Positions 53,639-63,820 of a stretch of 64,000 bases of DNA are shown here, piece by piece. This DNA comes from an uncultured Candidatus Melainabacteria bacterium. Lineage in GTDB: Bacteria; Cyanobacteriota; Vampirovibrionia; Gastranaerophilales; Gastranaerophilaceae. The stretch covers positions 1-64,000 of the forward strand of contig CATKZI010000003.1 in the NCBI GenBank assembly GCA_949841365.1, in the 5' to 3' direction. Position numbers and translations under genes: made by a program. The notes beneath the pieces are model-generated. The model did not search any database, had not been told where the DNA came from, and was given only the letters and a program-made list of their open reading frames with translations. The stretch's first letter is position 1, and each line of letters opens with the position of its first letter.

Positions 53639-54475
53639 ATGGTTACAGATTTTTTAACAAGCTATGATTATTATTCAAGCAGACGCGATATGGAAGTTAT
53701 ATCTACAATTGTTGATGCTTTGAAAAAAATCTTGGAAGAAGATAAATTACAGCCGCAGCCCTTATTTTTAAAGACTTCGGAAAATCTTATACTTAACATT
53801 GCAAGAAAAGTTGTTCAAGAAAAGAAAAGAATTTTTCTAATCGGTATTACAGGCGAAAGCGCTTCTGGCAAAACTGTTTTTGTTGATAACACTATAAAAG
53901 CGTGTGTTAAAGATAAAAAAGAAGGCATTTATACAGTTATTCGCTGTGACGATTACTATAAAGACACTTCAAAAGAACTTCAAGAAGCTGGAAGCTATGA
54001 AGAATTGTTCAAAACAGGTTTTAGCTTTGATACTCCTGACGTAATTGATTTAGATTTAATGAAACACCATCTTATTGAACTTAAAAAAGGCAAAGAAATC
54101 ACATCTCCAAGATATGATTTTGTAACTTGCGTTTCTGATCCTAACGGAGACGTTAAAAAACCTGCTAAAGTTATTTTAACAGAAGGTTTATATGTATTAA
54201 ATGAAGGAGTTAGAGAGGTTATGGACGTAAAAGTTTATGTCTATACTCCGCTTGAAGTTATAAAAGACAGATGGTATAAACGCGCTGCTCTTAGGGGTAA
54301 AACAGGAGCTGCTGCAGATCTGCAGTTTGCGGATGTAAATAAAACTGCGCAACAATACATAAGACCTGCTTATCAAATCTCAGATGCTGTTATTAACGGT
54401 ATGGTGTCACAAGAATACATTCAGGAAATTACAGATAAAATATTTAAGACATTAAGAGATATAATTCAAAACTAA
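53639..54475 (+). CDS. Uridine kinase / phosphoribulokinase-family P-loop kinase
   Basis: The 278 residues comprise a 65-residue helical N-terminal part and a P-loop kinase with GITGESASGKTVFVDN (about 69-84), RCDDYYKDTS, FDTPDVIDLDLM and PRYDFVTC. ILTEGLYVLNEGVREVMDVK matches the uridine kinase EG motif. Substrate could be uridine/cytidine or another small hydroxylated compound; the N-terminal extension is unusual for Udk. GGGGA precedes the ATG. Monocistronic with a terminator. Confidence 0.85.
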   Translation: MVTDFLTSYDYYSSRRDMEVISTIVDALKKILEEDKLQPQPLFLKTSENLILNIARKVVQEKKRIFLIGITGESASGKTVFVDNTIKACVKDKKEGIYTVIRCDDYYKDTSKELQEAGSYEELFKTGFSFDTPDVIDLDLMKHHLIELKKGKEITSPRYDFVTCVSDPNGDVKKPAKVILTEGLYVLNEGVREVMDVKVYVYTPLEVIKDRWYKRAALRGKTGAAADLQFADVNKTAQQYIRPAYQISDAVINGMVSQEYIQEITDKIFKTLRDIIQN

Positions 54476-54500
54476 AAAGAGCCCCAAAGGGCTCTTTTTT
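54475..54500. terminator. Bidirectional intrinsic terminator
   Basis: AGAGCCC-CAAA-GGGCTCT with A and T flanks, between converging stops at 54475 and 54499. Confidence 0.9.
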
Positions 54501-54837
54501 AATGACCGCAGGAGGTACATTTAGGCTGAACGTATATCCATTCAGGTTCATCGTTAAATGCTTTTTGGCATGTCGGACAAGGTTTAATTTTTATTTTTGT
54601 ACACTCATCACATTTTTTAACCTTAGCCTTGTTACAGTTTTTAAAACCTGTCATCGGATTTAAACTAAAACCTGTATAATTATTACCGATACCGACATAT
54701 TGAAGCGGATTAAGATAGTAATAAAAAGGTGTTTTTACCTCTCGTTCAATACCTGTGCATCCGCACGCTGCAAAAGAACTTTGTCCTGCAAAGAATACTG
54801 CACCTACAAGTGCCATTGAGATAAATAATTTTTTCAT
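54499..54837 (-). CDS. Small exported cysteine-rich protein
   Basis: 112 residues. A signal peptide (MKKLFISMALVGAVFFAGQS) is followed by CGC and three CxxC pairs (CDECTK, CPTCQK, CTSCGH), ending in His. The spacing suggests metal binding or disulfide knuckles outside the cytoplasm. GGGAG precedes ATG 54837 by eight bases. Function unknown. Confidence 0.75.
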   Translation of the reverse strand: MKKLFISMALVGAVFFAGQSSFAACGCTGIEREVKTPFYYYLNPLQYVGIGNNYTGFSLNPMTGFKNCNKAKVKKCDECTKIKIKPCPTCQKAFNDEPEWIYVQPKCTSCGH

Positions 54838-54948
54838 AAGAACTACTCCCATTAAATTTACATATTCATCTTAAAACTTTACTCATTAGTTTTCGACATT
54901 CTTTAGGGCAAGTATAATTATCACTTTGTATTACTACAAAAGCATAAA

Positions 54949-54981
54949 AAAAACGGACTGATTAATTTCAGTCCGTTTTTA
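54949..54981. terminator. Bidirectional intrinsic terminator of the SLH gene
   Basis: AAACGGACTGA/TCAGTCCGTTT with a six-base loop and A/T flanks, 15 bases beyond the SLH gene stop. Confidence 0.85.
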
Positions 54982-54995
54982 AGTTTAATTTAATC

Positions 54996-56258
54996 CTATT
55001 TTTTGATAACAGTTGCATCATCTAACAAGATTACATAAATATCTTCGCCTGCTTTAGCGTGATATTTAAGACCCGGAGTTACCAAGCCTGTAACCAAACC
55101 AACAGCAGCACCTACAGGAGCACCTACAGCAATACCTGTACCGATTTTTTGCGGACTTGGAATAAATGCAATACCTGTACCTACGCCACCGCCGATTACA
55201 GCACCTGAAGCTGTGTAAGCTAACAATTTACCTGCTGTCATCCAAGGACCTTCTTTTAGAGAATAGTCTTTAGAGAATGGTTTAGCATTGAATGCCATTT
55301 CTTTTCCGTTAGGTAAAACAATTTTTGTTAATTGCGGATAAACTCTGGCATTTTTGTTGAACCATCTTTCAGATTTAATATCACAGATAACAGCAATGAA
55401 TTTAGTTCCTGCAGGAATAACAAGAGAACCTTCTTCAGTGCAAATATCTTCTTCAGCAACGAAAGTTACCACATCACCAGCCTGATGTTCTTCTGATTTG
55501 AATTTATCTTCAAAAGAAACCATCAATACGTTACCTTCTGCAATAATGCTTTGGATGTTATTAACTGTAACTTCATTGTTAGGAGCATTTCTTTTTACAT
55601 TTAAGTGTTCAACTCTTGTAACACCGATGTATTCAGCTTTAACTAAATCTAATTTAGCTTTTAATCTTGCTAAAAGAACAGCAGCTTCTGCTCTTGAAAG
55701 ATTGTCATTCGGTCTTAATTCTCTTGAATCAGGATAGTTTACATAAATACCGTAGTTGATAGTTTTAGCATAAACATTTGCAGCCCAAGCAGGAATTTCA
55801 GAAGCATCTTTGAACTGATCCAAAACAGCTTTATCTGCATCCATATCTTTTGTAATGTGGCTGATAACTGATTGAGCTTCAGATCTCAAAACAACTCTGT
55901 TAGGTTGGAAAGTTCCATTCGGATAACCGTATACCAAGCCTAATTGTTGAGAACGTAAAATGTTGTCATAATTAGGGTTAGCTTTAGAAACATCTGAGAA
56001 TTTGTTTGAAATGCTTACATTCAAATTTTCGTTAGATAAAACTTTCAATAAAGCATTAACAAATTCGACTCTTGTCATATTACCTTCGGGATTGAAACGA
56101 TTTGCAGACAGAGTCATAATGTTGTCTGTAACAACGCTGTTAATTTCTTTAGAAGCCCAATAGTTTGCACTTACATCGGAAATAGATACAGCAAGTACAG
56201 GAATTGCATTAAGAGCTAATAAGCAAAGTGCCATAACTCCTGAAATAAATTTTTTCAT
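54996..56258 (-). CDS. SLH-domain surface/cell-wall protein
   Basis: 420 residues. A signal peptide (MKKFISGVMALCLLALNAIP) precedes three SLH repeats: ISDVSANYWASKEINSV, FSDVSKANPNYDNILRSQQL with YGYPNGTFQPNRVVLRSEAQ, and FKDASEIPAWAANVYAKTIN with ELRPNDNLSRAEAAVLL. A C-terminal beta-rich domain contains a Gly-zipper hydrophobic segment (about 365-400). SLH domains bind secondary cell-wall polymer, so it links envelope layers. GAGGA precedes ATG 56258; the frame extends to 56387 across the pyk promoter without a better start. Confidence 0.9.
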   Translation of the reverse strand: MKKFISGVMALCLLALNAIPVLAVSISDVSANYWASKEINSVVTDNIMTLSANRFNPEGNMTRVEFVNALLKVLSNENLNVSISNKFSDVSKANPNYDNILRSQQLGLVYGYPNGTFQPNRVVLRSEAQSVISHITKDMDADKAVLDQFKDASEIPAWAANVYAKTINYGIYVNYPDSRELRPNDNLSRAEAAVLLARLKAKLDLVKAEYIGVTRVEHLNVKRNAPNNEVTVNNIQSIIAEGNVLMVSFEDKFKSEEHQAGDVVTFVAEEDICTEEGSLVIPAGTKFIAVICDIKSERWFNKNARVYPQLTKIVLPNGKEMAFNAKPFSKDYSLKEGPWMTAGKLLAYTASGAVIGGGVGTGIAFIPSPQKIGTGIAVGAPVGAAVGLVTGLVTPGLKYHAKAGEDIYVILLDDATVIKK

Positions 56259-56374
56259 CTTCTGATTCCTCATATTTACTAATAAACCTTTTTCGTATAT
56301 TATTATAACGTACATAAAAATTTTTGTAAACATGTGATAATAAATGTTAAGATTTACCCGAAAGGAACCCCAAA

Positions 56375-57805
56375 ATGGATTATACAATGACTAAAATCGT
56401 TGCGACATTAGGTCCTGCAACAGCATCAAAAGATAAAATCAGAGAACTTTTCAAAGCAGGCGTAACAATGTTTCGTCTAAACTCATCTCACGAAGATGTA
56501 GAGGTTCACAAAAGAAATTTAAATTGGATAAGAGAAATCGAACAGGAAGAGAATACTCTTATCCCTGTACTTTTAGATTTACAAGGCCCAAAAATCAGAA
56601 TCGGCAGTCTGCCAAATCCAATTGAAATTAAAAAAGGCGAGATTTTAAAATTCCGCAGTCAATCGGAAATTACGGGAGATATTCTGCCCGTTGACTACAA
56701 AGGCATGGCAGATGATGTTGAAATCGGCGAAAAAATAATGATTGATGACGGCAAAATTCAACTTGAAGTTGAAAAAGTAGAAAACGGCGTAATTTATGCA
56801 AAAGTTTTGACAGACGGGATTTTGAAACAAAGAAAAGGAATTAATATCCCCGGGTCGCAAGGAAGTTTGGATGTGTTGACAGAACGCGACAAAATGTTTG
56901 TTGAATTTGCTTCAAAACATGATATTGATTACTTGGGACTTTCGTTTGTAAGAAATGCTGACGATGTAATTAAACTTCGCCAATTACTTGCAAGCTTTGG
57001 TGACAGAACAACAAAGATTATTTCAAAAATAGAAAAGCCTCAGGCTGTTGAAAATATTGACGAAATTATTAACGTTTCTGACGGCATTATGGTTGCAAGA
57101 GGCGATTTAGGTATTGAAATTTCAACCGAAAAAGTACCTATTGTACAGAAAACGATTATCAGAAAAGCAAATTCCAGCAGAAAAGTAGTAATCGTTGCAA
57201 CCCAAATGCTTGAAAGTATGATTGAAAACCCTATCCCGACACGTGCGGAAACCTCTGATGTTGCAAATGCAATTCTTGACGGGACTGATGCAATTATGCT
57301 TTCAGGTGAAACTGCAGCAGGAGCTTATCCTATAGAAGCAGTTACAATGATGAAAAAAATTGCGGATACGGTAGAAGAATCTCAGTTTATGAGAAAAAAC
57401 AAATTTCCTCGAAAAATGATTGATGAAGAAAGAGATTCTCAGGCTATGGCAATAGGTATGTCAATTGCCGATATGGCAAGAAAGATGAAAGTTAAAGCTG
57501 TTATTGCTTTAACTGCTAGCGGATATACTCCCGCTATGCTTTCGGAAGCCAAGCTCAGTGTACCGATATTTGCCTGCTGTCCGTGCAAAAACATTTGCAG
57601 AAGCATAAAATTATATAGAGGTGTCAACCCTATACCTTTAGACTTCGAAAATACAATTGATAAAAAATCACTTGCAGTTATGGATAAATTTTTAACGGCA
57701 AAACTCGGATTACAGAATGGTGATTATGTTGTAATCACCGGTTCTGTTCCCGAATTGCTTGTTGGCGGTACGAACTTTATTAAAGTTCATGAAATATCTA
57801 TCTAA
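56375..57805 (+). CDS. pyk: Pyruvate kinase
   Basis: Final glycolytic step, phosphoenolpyruvate to pyruvate with ATP formation. 476 residues. TKIVATLGPATASKDKI opens the barrel; FRLNSSHEDVEVH binds ATP; ISKIEKPQAVENIDEII carries the active lysine; VARGDLGIEISTEKVP and MLSGETAAGAYPIEAV follow. AAAGGA precedes the ATG. Divergent from the SLH gene; tail overlaps the 57802-59211 gene by four bases. Confidence 0.97.
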   Translation: MDYTMTKIVATLGPATASKDKIRELFKAGVTMFRLNSSHEDVEVHKRNLNWIREIEQEENTLIPVLLDLQGPKIRIGSLPNPIEIKKGEILKFRSQSEITGDILPVDYKGMADDVEIGEKIMIDDGKIQLEVEKVENGVIYAKVLTDGILKQRKGINIPGSQGSLDVLTERDKMFVEFASKHDIDYLGLSFVRNADDVIKLRQLLASFGDRTTKIISKIEKPQAVENIDEIINVSDGIMVARGDLGIEISTEKVPIVQKTIIRKANSSRKVVIVATQMLESMIENPIPTRAETSDVANAILDGTDAIMLSGETAAGAYPIEAVTMMKKIADTVEESQFMRKNKFPRKMIDEERDSQAMAIGMSIADMARKMKVKAVIALTASGYTPAMLSEAKLSVPIFACCPCKNICRSIKLYRGVNPIPLDFENTIDKKSLAVMDKFLTAKLGLQNGDYVVITGSVPELLVGGTNFIKVHEISI

Positions 57806-59211
57806 AATCCAAAGAATTTGACAGGCATAACTGTTTTTATACGACAATCATGGTTTTGTTGAGCACATTGGTTATTTCCTGCAATACCTTGACAGTAAGG
57901 TGTTGCGGGATTAACATATCCCATTTTACATGCACTCTCTTTGAAAGTTGTACTTTTTGTAATCCACTGTGTATGGCGTCCGTTAACATCAACAAATTCA
58001 TCATATACACTTGTCTGCAAATGTAATCTGCTGTCACCGCCTGCAGTTTCAGGATTATCAATATCATAAGCAGGAATTACAGTGCCTGATAACGTTACAT
58101 AGAAGGGATAAACATCTTCCCAAAGAGTACCATTACCGCCTCTTAGACCGTCAATATCTACATAAAGTCTATAACCCCATGTATCAACATCAACTTCTCG
58201 ATTTTGGGAATCAATATATGTGACGCCTTTTGAGTTTCCGGCTAATTCTGCTATAGGTTCAGGATCCTGACTAACATTATATAAAATCATACCGTTACGT
58301 AAAATCATATCAGGTTCTTTATCTGCGAAATCAGTTTCTCCGTTATTAATCTGATCTCCTTGGCATTCATCACCTTCAGCCAATCGTGCAGTATTAGAGT
58401 AATTTACAAACAATCTGCAGAAACCTTCACCACTGCGCGAAACAGTCTGTGTAACAGGAATACAATCACAAATTCCTTCATTCCATTGTTCAGCACGACT
58501 CGGGCAGTTTCTGGAGAATCCTGCAATATCTCTGACAACAAATCCTGTAGACGCGCTACATTCCTGTCCGCATGGGATTTGAGCAGGATCAGGACAAGTT
58601 GGCGTTGGTTCTGGTGTCGGAGTTGGTTCCGGATCTGGTTCTGGTGTTGGATCCGGCTCTGGTGTTGGATCCGGGTCTGGTGTTGGATCTGGTGTTGGGG
58701 TTGGTGTTGGGGCTTTACAAGTACAAGTCCTAACATCAACACTCCAGCCTGAAGGGCAAGTATTTGGATCAATGGAACCACCATTTAGACACATTATTTT
58801 ATCTGCAGGATCTTTATCAGGTGTACTATCAGGACAGTCACAACATTTTTCTTTTGAAAACTCTCCTTGCCAACAGGCCGGATTAGCTCTAAGAGAACAT
58901 CCTGCAGGACAATAATTAGCTACTCCATATGCCGGTTGGAAAAATCTGTTAAGTGAAATCACATAATCATATACAGGCAAGAAAAATTTATTAAGAGTAA
59001 TTGCATAATTATCTTCCTCAGGGTCAAAGTCTCTGACCATCTCGGCAGCAACAGCCCTAACAGTGTTATATGCACTGTAATAAGTATAAGACGTAATATT
59101 ATCCAGCTTAGCTTTTGTCAGTTTTATAGTTACACTTACCACAACTGCAATGATAAGCATTACAATTATAACCTCAGCTAAAGTATACGCTTTTTTAAAT
59201 ACGTTTTTCAT
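57802..59211 (-). CDS. Proline-rich pilin-like / pseudopilin protein
   Basis: 469 residues. A class III prepilin leader MKNVFKKA is followed by YTLAEVIIVMLIIAVVVSVT (Glu at +5). Then comes a Cys-rich patch and a repetitive Pro/Thr/Asp/Glu stalk (PTPDPTPDPDPTPEPDPTPE and similar, about residues 170-205). A second Cys-containing domain has many Asp/Gly. The stalk presumably spaces a head domain from the pilus-like base. The leader shares the -1 Ala with the gene at 19031. AsmA-like gene lies just upstream. Confidence 0.8.
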   Translation of the reverse strand: MKNVFKKAYTLAEVIIVMLIIAVVVSVTIKLTKAKLDNITSYTYYSAYNTVRAVAAEMVRDFDPEEDNYAITLNKFFLPVYDYVISLNRFFQPAYGVANYCPAGCSLRANPACWQGEFSKEKCCDCPDSTPDKDPADKIMCLNGGSIDPNTCPSGWSVDVRTCTCKAPTPTPTPDPTPDPDPTPEPDPTPEPDPEPTPTPEPTPTCPDPAQIPCGQECSASTGFVVRDIAGFSRNCPSRAEQWNEGICDCIPVTQTVSRSGEGFCRLFVNYSNTARLAEGDECQGDQINNGETDFADKEPDMILRNGMILYNVSQDPEPIAELAGNSKGVTYIDSQNREVDVDTWGYRLYVDIDGLRGGNGTLWEDVYPFYVTLSGTVIPAYDIDNPETAGGDSRLHLQTSVYDEFVDVNGRHTQWITKSTTFKESACKMGYVNPATPYCQGIAGNNQCAQQNHDCRIKTVMPVKFFGF

Positions 59212-59234
59212 ATCCCAACTCCTATATATATTTA

Positions 59235-62102
59235 TTATTTTAACAGATTTTTCAGATTTTTCAAGCCTTCTTTTGCATTTTGCATCTGTTGGCGAGATTC
59301 TTCCGCCTCTTTGCGTTTTTGTTCAAGTAAAGTATTCACGGCATCTTTTTTCTGTTGAACAGCTTCTTGTACAGCCTGTTTAGTCTGATGAACCTGTTTT
59401 TTTACAGAAACAGATTCTATGGCCGAAGTGTCACATTTTGAAAGCCATTTAAAAGATTTAACGGAACTTTTGCTTTCAACTCCACCGTTAAATTGAACCT
59501 TAAAATCTTTATAATTTTTATTACCTGATGATAAAGCAGGAATTGCCGACGTATTCTCACCTTTTGGATCAGTTGTCACTGCTTTAATCAAATTAGCTGT
59601 CATATTACCGAATTTTGGAATATATGAAGTTAATTTATCGACCGATAAATCACCCAACGGGCCTAAAAGCTTAACAACTTCTGCAGATAATCTACCTAGT
59701 ACGACAACATTTGCAGTACCGTTTAAAAGATTATATTTACCCGTAATATAATAAGCCATTGAAGGTCCTGAGGTTTTAACGGGATTGAGATTTGCCCATC
59801 CGTTATTAAAACTCAAATTACCTGAAATAGTCTTAAATTGAGCAGTATTTTTTATTGCAGGCAAAGCTGAAACCGAATTTACTGCGGCTTTTATTATGCT
59901 GTTTGACTGTAGGTTTTGTGCAAACAAGAAATTTTCAAAGCGTCCGATATTTCCAAACGCACCGTCTGCAATTTCAAAAGATACTTTGCCCTTAAGATTT
60001 TTCATCATGTCAATATCTGTTGTGCCATGCAAAGTTACATTTGCATTAAAGCCAAGTTTACCGGATAGCGCATTTTTAATACCTGCAGCACCGGCAATTG
60101 CTTTTTCCGCATCCAGACCTGAACCCTTAAAATCAACTCCGATGTGACCGTTTGAGATATTGTAAGACACATTTCCGTTAACTTTACCCGAGAATGCATC
60201 ACCTGTAATATTTTTGAGGTTAAATACATCACCTGCCAAATCAAAATCAGCACCGAGATTTTCGGCTACAATTCCGCCAGATACAAACTTTCTTAACGTC
60301 CCGCTACCATTTGCAATCGGACCGTTTAAGGAAATTTTTAAATCAATTAATGATGTAAGCATATCAGGGATTGTCAAAGACGGAATTGATACATTACCTT
60401 TCAATATCGGATTTGTAACTTTTCCTGAAATATTGATATTAGCATCAGCCTTAACATTTGACTTCTTAAATCCCGGGATTTCCAGAGAAAAAGTTTTAGG
60501 CGTAGAAATGTTCAAATCAAGGGTATCGTAATTTTTCACAGAACCCTTAAGATGTACTTCACCATTTCCGCTTGCAGTCAAATCAAGCTTAATATTTTTG
60601 GTTAAATAATCAGAAATTACACCTGAAATATTAAACCTTAATACATCATAAACAAGATTTGCACTGTTAATATTAATTTCTTTATCTGTCACAACAACTT
60701 TTGCAGTAGGAACGGTAATTGTCGCCGCAGGATTGATAACCTTTGCACCTGAAACATTAATAATATTTTTTACGACATTAACTCCTGCCACATTCAAAAG
60801 TGTATTTGACGGAATATCTTTATAATTAACTCCGCTCAAATTCAAATTAAAATCAGGGAGTTCAATATCAGCGGTTATTTTATTAACTGCAAAATTATAT
60901 AATTTATACGCAATTGATGCTGACGGAATTTTTATATACCCTGAAGCGTCAGTATGCTTAAGATTTGATTTAAGCGTAAAATCGGCATCAATTCCGCCTG
61001 TTGCGGTAAGTGTGTCAAGTTCTTTGTATCCGAAAGTTTTTGCGATACTGTCAACCATATCAATCAATGATTTAAACTGCGCATTAGATTTGCAATTCAA
61101 ATCAATTTTAGGATGTTTACCTGATTTGAGATTTGCAACAATTTCTGTAATCTCTTTTTCACCCGTAAATAATTTAGTATAGAGATTAATCTTGTCACCT
61201 TTTAATGTAATATTCGCAGTACTTGGCGGAAGCTTCTTTCCGTCAACCGCAACACCGATATTAGAAACATTTATTGAACCGTTAAGCCCCTTGTCAATAA
61301 CCGCATCAGCCTTCACATCTGCCGTCAGTTGATTATTATGAACAGCTTTAAAAATATCAATTATATTTACAGGCTGAACTTGTACAGGTTGAGCAGTTTT
61401 CTGTTCGGGCGGATTAAACACAAATTCATTCAAATCCGTATCAGGCATAAGTTTATTTAACAACTTAACGTCATAGTTAAATTGCACTCTGTCTTGAAGC
61501 ATGAATTTGCCGTCAGCAACAACCTTAACCTTTTTATTAAATATAAAATCGCTGATTTTTACAAGATTACCATATAGCGAATAAGTTTTATCAGTGGGTA
61601 CATCAATAAATGATATATTATAATTTTTAACAACAATATTTGGCAAATGGTTAGATAGTTTAAACCCGAAAGGAAGTCCCGTCACAGGTTCAGCCTGCTC
61701 TGACGATTGAGGAATATAGTTTTCTAATAAAAATTTTCCGTCTTTTGTAACTTTTAAATTAACATTAACATTTTCTGCACCAACAACATCAATCTCAATT
61801 TTACGTACCAACAAAGGAATAAGGGAAAGTTTTCCGCCCGCGTTGTCAGCTGTCAAAAAAGTTTCACCTGTCGGCAATGCTGCTTCAACATGTTCAACAC
61901 CTGCGCCAACAGTAAGTTTTGGAGTTGTTATCACTCTGATACCGTCAAGTTTTACCTTAAACCCCGAAGCATCCTCAATCATTTTTGAAATTTGCGGACT
62001 GTATGAATTTACGATTCCGTTGATAAAAAACGGAACAATTAAAAACAATACATATAATGTAACTAAAAATATCCCTAATCCTATAGCAAACTTCTTTAAC
62101 AT
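59235..62102 (-). CDS. AsmA/TamB-like envelope protein
   Basis: 955 residues. One N-terminal membrane helix (IGLGIFLVTLYVLFLIVPFF) is followed by a very long beta-rich body of repeated short strands (FKVKLDGIRVITTPKLTVGA, SGKVNGNVSYNISNGHIGVD), typical of AsmA-family lipid-transfer/bridge proteins. A C-terminal Gln/Lys/Glu coiled coil (about 895-955) is an unusual addition. Implies a Gram-negative envelope. Its first ATG abuts the miaA stop (shared base), so both belong to one transcript. Confidence 0.88.
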   Translation of the reverse strand: MLKKFAIGLGIFLVTLYVLFLIVPFFINGIVNSYSPQISKMIEDASGFKVKLDGIRVITTPKLTVGAGVEHVEAALPTGETFLTADNAGGKLSLIPLLVRKIEIDVVGAENVNVNLKVTKDGKFLLENYIPQSSEQAEPVTGLPFGFKLSNHLPNIVVKNYNISFIDVPTDKTYSLYGNLVKISDFIFNKKVKVVADGKFMLQDRVQFNYDVKLLNKLMPDTDLNEFVFNPPEQKTAQPVQVQPVNIIDIFKAVHNNQLTADVKADAVIDKGLNGSINVSNIGVAVDGKKLPPSTANITLKGDKINLYTKLFTGEKEITEIVANLKSGKHPKIDLNCKSNAQFKSLIDMVDSIAKTFGYKELDTLTATGGIDADFTLKSNLKHTDASGYIKIPSASIAYKLYNFAVNKITADIELPDFNLNLSGVNYKDIPSNTLLNVAGVNVVKNIINVSGAKVINPAATITVPTAKVVVTDKEININSANLVYDVLRFNISGVISDYLTKNIKLDLTASGNGEVHLKGSVKNYDTLDLNISTPKTFSLEIPGFKKSNVKADANINISGKVTNPILKGNVSIPSLTIPDMLTSLIDLKISLNGPIANGSGTLRKFVSGGIVAENLGADFDLAGDVFNLKNITGDAFSGKVNGNVSYNISNGHIGVDFKGSGLDAEKAIAGAAGIKNALSGKLGFNANVTLHGTTDIDMMKNLKGKVSFEIADGAFGNIGRFENFLFAQNLQSNSIIKAAVNSVSALPAIKNTAQFKTISGNLSFNNGWANLNPVKTSGPSMAYYITGKYNLLNGTANVVVLGRLSAEVVKLLGPLGDLSVDKLTSYIPKFGNMTANLIKAVTTDPKGENTSAIPALSSGNKNYKDFKVQFNGGVESKSSVKSFKWLSKCDTSAIESVSVKKQVHQTKQAVQEAVQQKKDAVNTLLEQKRKEAEESRQQMQNAKEGLKNLKNLLK

Positions 62103-62962
62103 TATTTTTTCTTCCTTTCAGGATAACAATTCCATTTTATATTTTCATTTTTTCTAAACCAGGTCAATTGGCGCTTGGCATAATTTCTTGTATTTTGTTT
62201 AAGTTTATCAACAGCCTCGTCAAGAGTCATTACACCATCCAACGCCATTATAATCTCACGATACCCTATTGTGTCAACAATATTCGGGATACGGCCATAT
62301 TTTTCAAGCAAGCCTTTTGTCTCCTCAACAAGCCCCATTTCCATCATCAAATCAACGCGTCTGTTAATTCTCTCATAAAGCACTTCTCGCGGGAAATTCA
62401 AACCGATCCATTCTACATCATACTCGACTTCATTTATACCGCGAGCTTCCTTCAACGGTTTGCCTGTTGATTTCAAAATTTCAATATATCTGATTGCCTT
62501 TTTTTTATCATTTTTTTCAACAAACACATCTTTATCTAAACAAAAAAGCATCTGTTCCAATTCATCATAAGAAAGTTTGTTCAAACTTTTACGCAACTCC
62601 CAATTCGGTTCAATTTCAGGCAAATCATAATTATTTAGCAGAATATTAAAATATAATCCTGTTCCGCCTGCAATAATCGGAGCTTTTCCGCGAGACAAAA
62701 TATCATTAATATATTTTTTAGCTTCTTTTGCATAAAGCCCCGCAGAATAATTCACATCGGGTTCAACGATATCAATCATATAATGCGAAATTCCCTGCCG
62801 TTCCTCAACTGAAGGTTTTGCTGTGCCGATATCAAAACCTTTATATACAAGTCTTGAATCTGCTGATATTATTTCTCCGTCAATTTGTTTTGCAAGTTCT
62901 ACAGCATAAGCAGTTTTTCCGCTCGCTGTTGCCCCGACTACCGCTATAACCTTATTTTTCAT
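62102..62962 (-). CDS. miaA: tRNA dimethylallyltransferase
   Basis: Adds the dimethylallyl group to A37 of UNN-decoding tRNAs. 286 residues. P-loop VVGATASGKTAYAVELA, SADSRLVYKGFDIGTAKP, HYMIDIVEP, AGGTGLYFNILL, and the tail NTRNYAKRQLTWFRKNENIK are diagnostic. CGGAAA precedes ATG 62962; ATG 62974 lacks a site. Start overlaps the upstream membrane gene by 11 bases. Confidence 0.96.
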   Translation of the reverse strand: MKNKVIAVVGATASGKTAYAVELAKQIDGEIISADSRLVYKGFDIGTAKPSVEERQGISHYMIDIVEPDVNYSAGLYAKEAKKYINDILSRGKAPIIAGGTGLYFNILLNNYDLPEIEPNWELRKSLNKLSYDELEQMLFCLDKDVFVEKNDKKKAIRYIEILKSTGKPLKEARGINEVEYDVEWIGLNFPREVLYERINRRVDLMMEMGLVEETKGLLEKYGRIPNIVDTIGYREIIMALDGVMTLDEAVDKLKQNTRNYAKRQLTWFRKNENIKWNCYPERKKK

Positions 62963-63788
62963 ATTTTTCCGCATAATATAAGAAAATTAACACAGTTAAA
63001 TAAACCATAAAATAATACATAATTATACTTACAATCAAATAAGCAAGAGGATTTATCACTGCAAACGTGTAAATAAACAGCAGCACAAATCCCATTAACC
63101 ACAATGATATAAATATTCTGAATGTATTCCAAAAATCCTTAAACAATTTAGCAATTGACGTAAACAAAGCAACAAACGGGTTTGCAGTTCTGTATAATAT
63201 TTCAGGCACCCAGAGCATTAAAAGATACATAATAACCGAAGTTGCAATCATAAACAACAAGCTCCATTTACCGAAAAATACTATTTGTGCAGGAGTAAGC
63301 TGTTCAACAAAAGATGCCATTGCGGTATTTGAAGCAGGGTCTGATGCAATCTGCATCAGACCCTGTGCAGATGCTTCATCCAGAGTCCCGATTATATTAA
63401 TCCCGAGTAAGTATACAACGGGCGTTGCAATAAGCTGTATAAAAAATAAAATTAAATACACACCGACAAAAGATAAAAAGAATTTACCGATACCTTCGGG
63501 AATAGTTTTAAACAATCCCAAAGAAGCATTTGCCCTATCTACATCTAAAACAAAAACTTTTTTAGATAATGCAACAGCACCTTTTACCATATAAAACCAT
63601 AAAGCACACAAAACACCGCTCATAAAGAGTACTGTAATTGATGCCAAAATAACCTTACCGCTTGAATCCATATGCGCTCTTGAAAAGAAAGTATATAAAT
63701 CAAGCATTTTTATACCTACTATCAAAGGTACTGCAAGAATTATATTTGAATTTGTTATTTTACAAGCTTGTTTAAACAGTTCCCGCAT
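62952..63788 (-). CDS. Uncharacterised multi-pass membrane protein
   Basis: 278 residues with about six hydrophobic helices, for example near residues 12-30, 45-70, 95-120, 170-195, 205-235 and 240-270 (LMGFVLLFIYTFAVINPLAY). No conserved catalytic motif is visible; it looks like a DUF-type integral membrane protein. It overlaps miaA by 11 bases and is preceded 32 bases upstream by the partial CoA-activase-type gene on the same strand. Confidence 0.75.
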   Translation of the reverse strand: MRELFKQACKITNSNIILAVPLIVGIKMLDLYTFFSRAHMDSSGKVILASITVLFMSGVLCALWFYMVKGAVALSKKVFVLDVDRANASLGLFKTIPEGIGKFFLSFVGVYLILFFIQLIATPVVYLLGINIIGTLDEASAQGLMQIASDPASNTAMASFVEQLTPAQIVFFGKWSLLFMIATSVIMYLLMLWVPEILYRTANPFVALFTSIAKLFKDFWNTFRIFISLWLMGFVLLFIYTFAVINPLAYLIVSIIMYYFMVYLTVLIFLYYAEKYEK

Positions 63789-63820
63789 AATTTATAATAT
63801 CCTCTAATCTCAAAATAAAT

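Noticed and set aside
58600-58710. Possible CRISPR-like or tandem repeat
   Set aside because: The repeats are short, in frame and code for Pro/Thr/Asp/Glu units; no spacer structure.
58360-58784. ORFs on both strands over the Pro-rich repeat of the pilin-like gene
   Set aside because: Low-complexity shadows of the PTPxP coding repeat; Trp/Cys- or Gln/His-rich nonsense translations.
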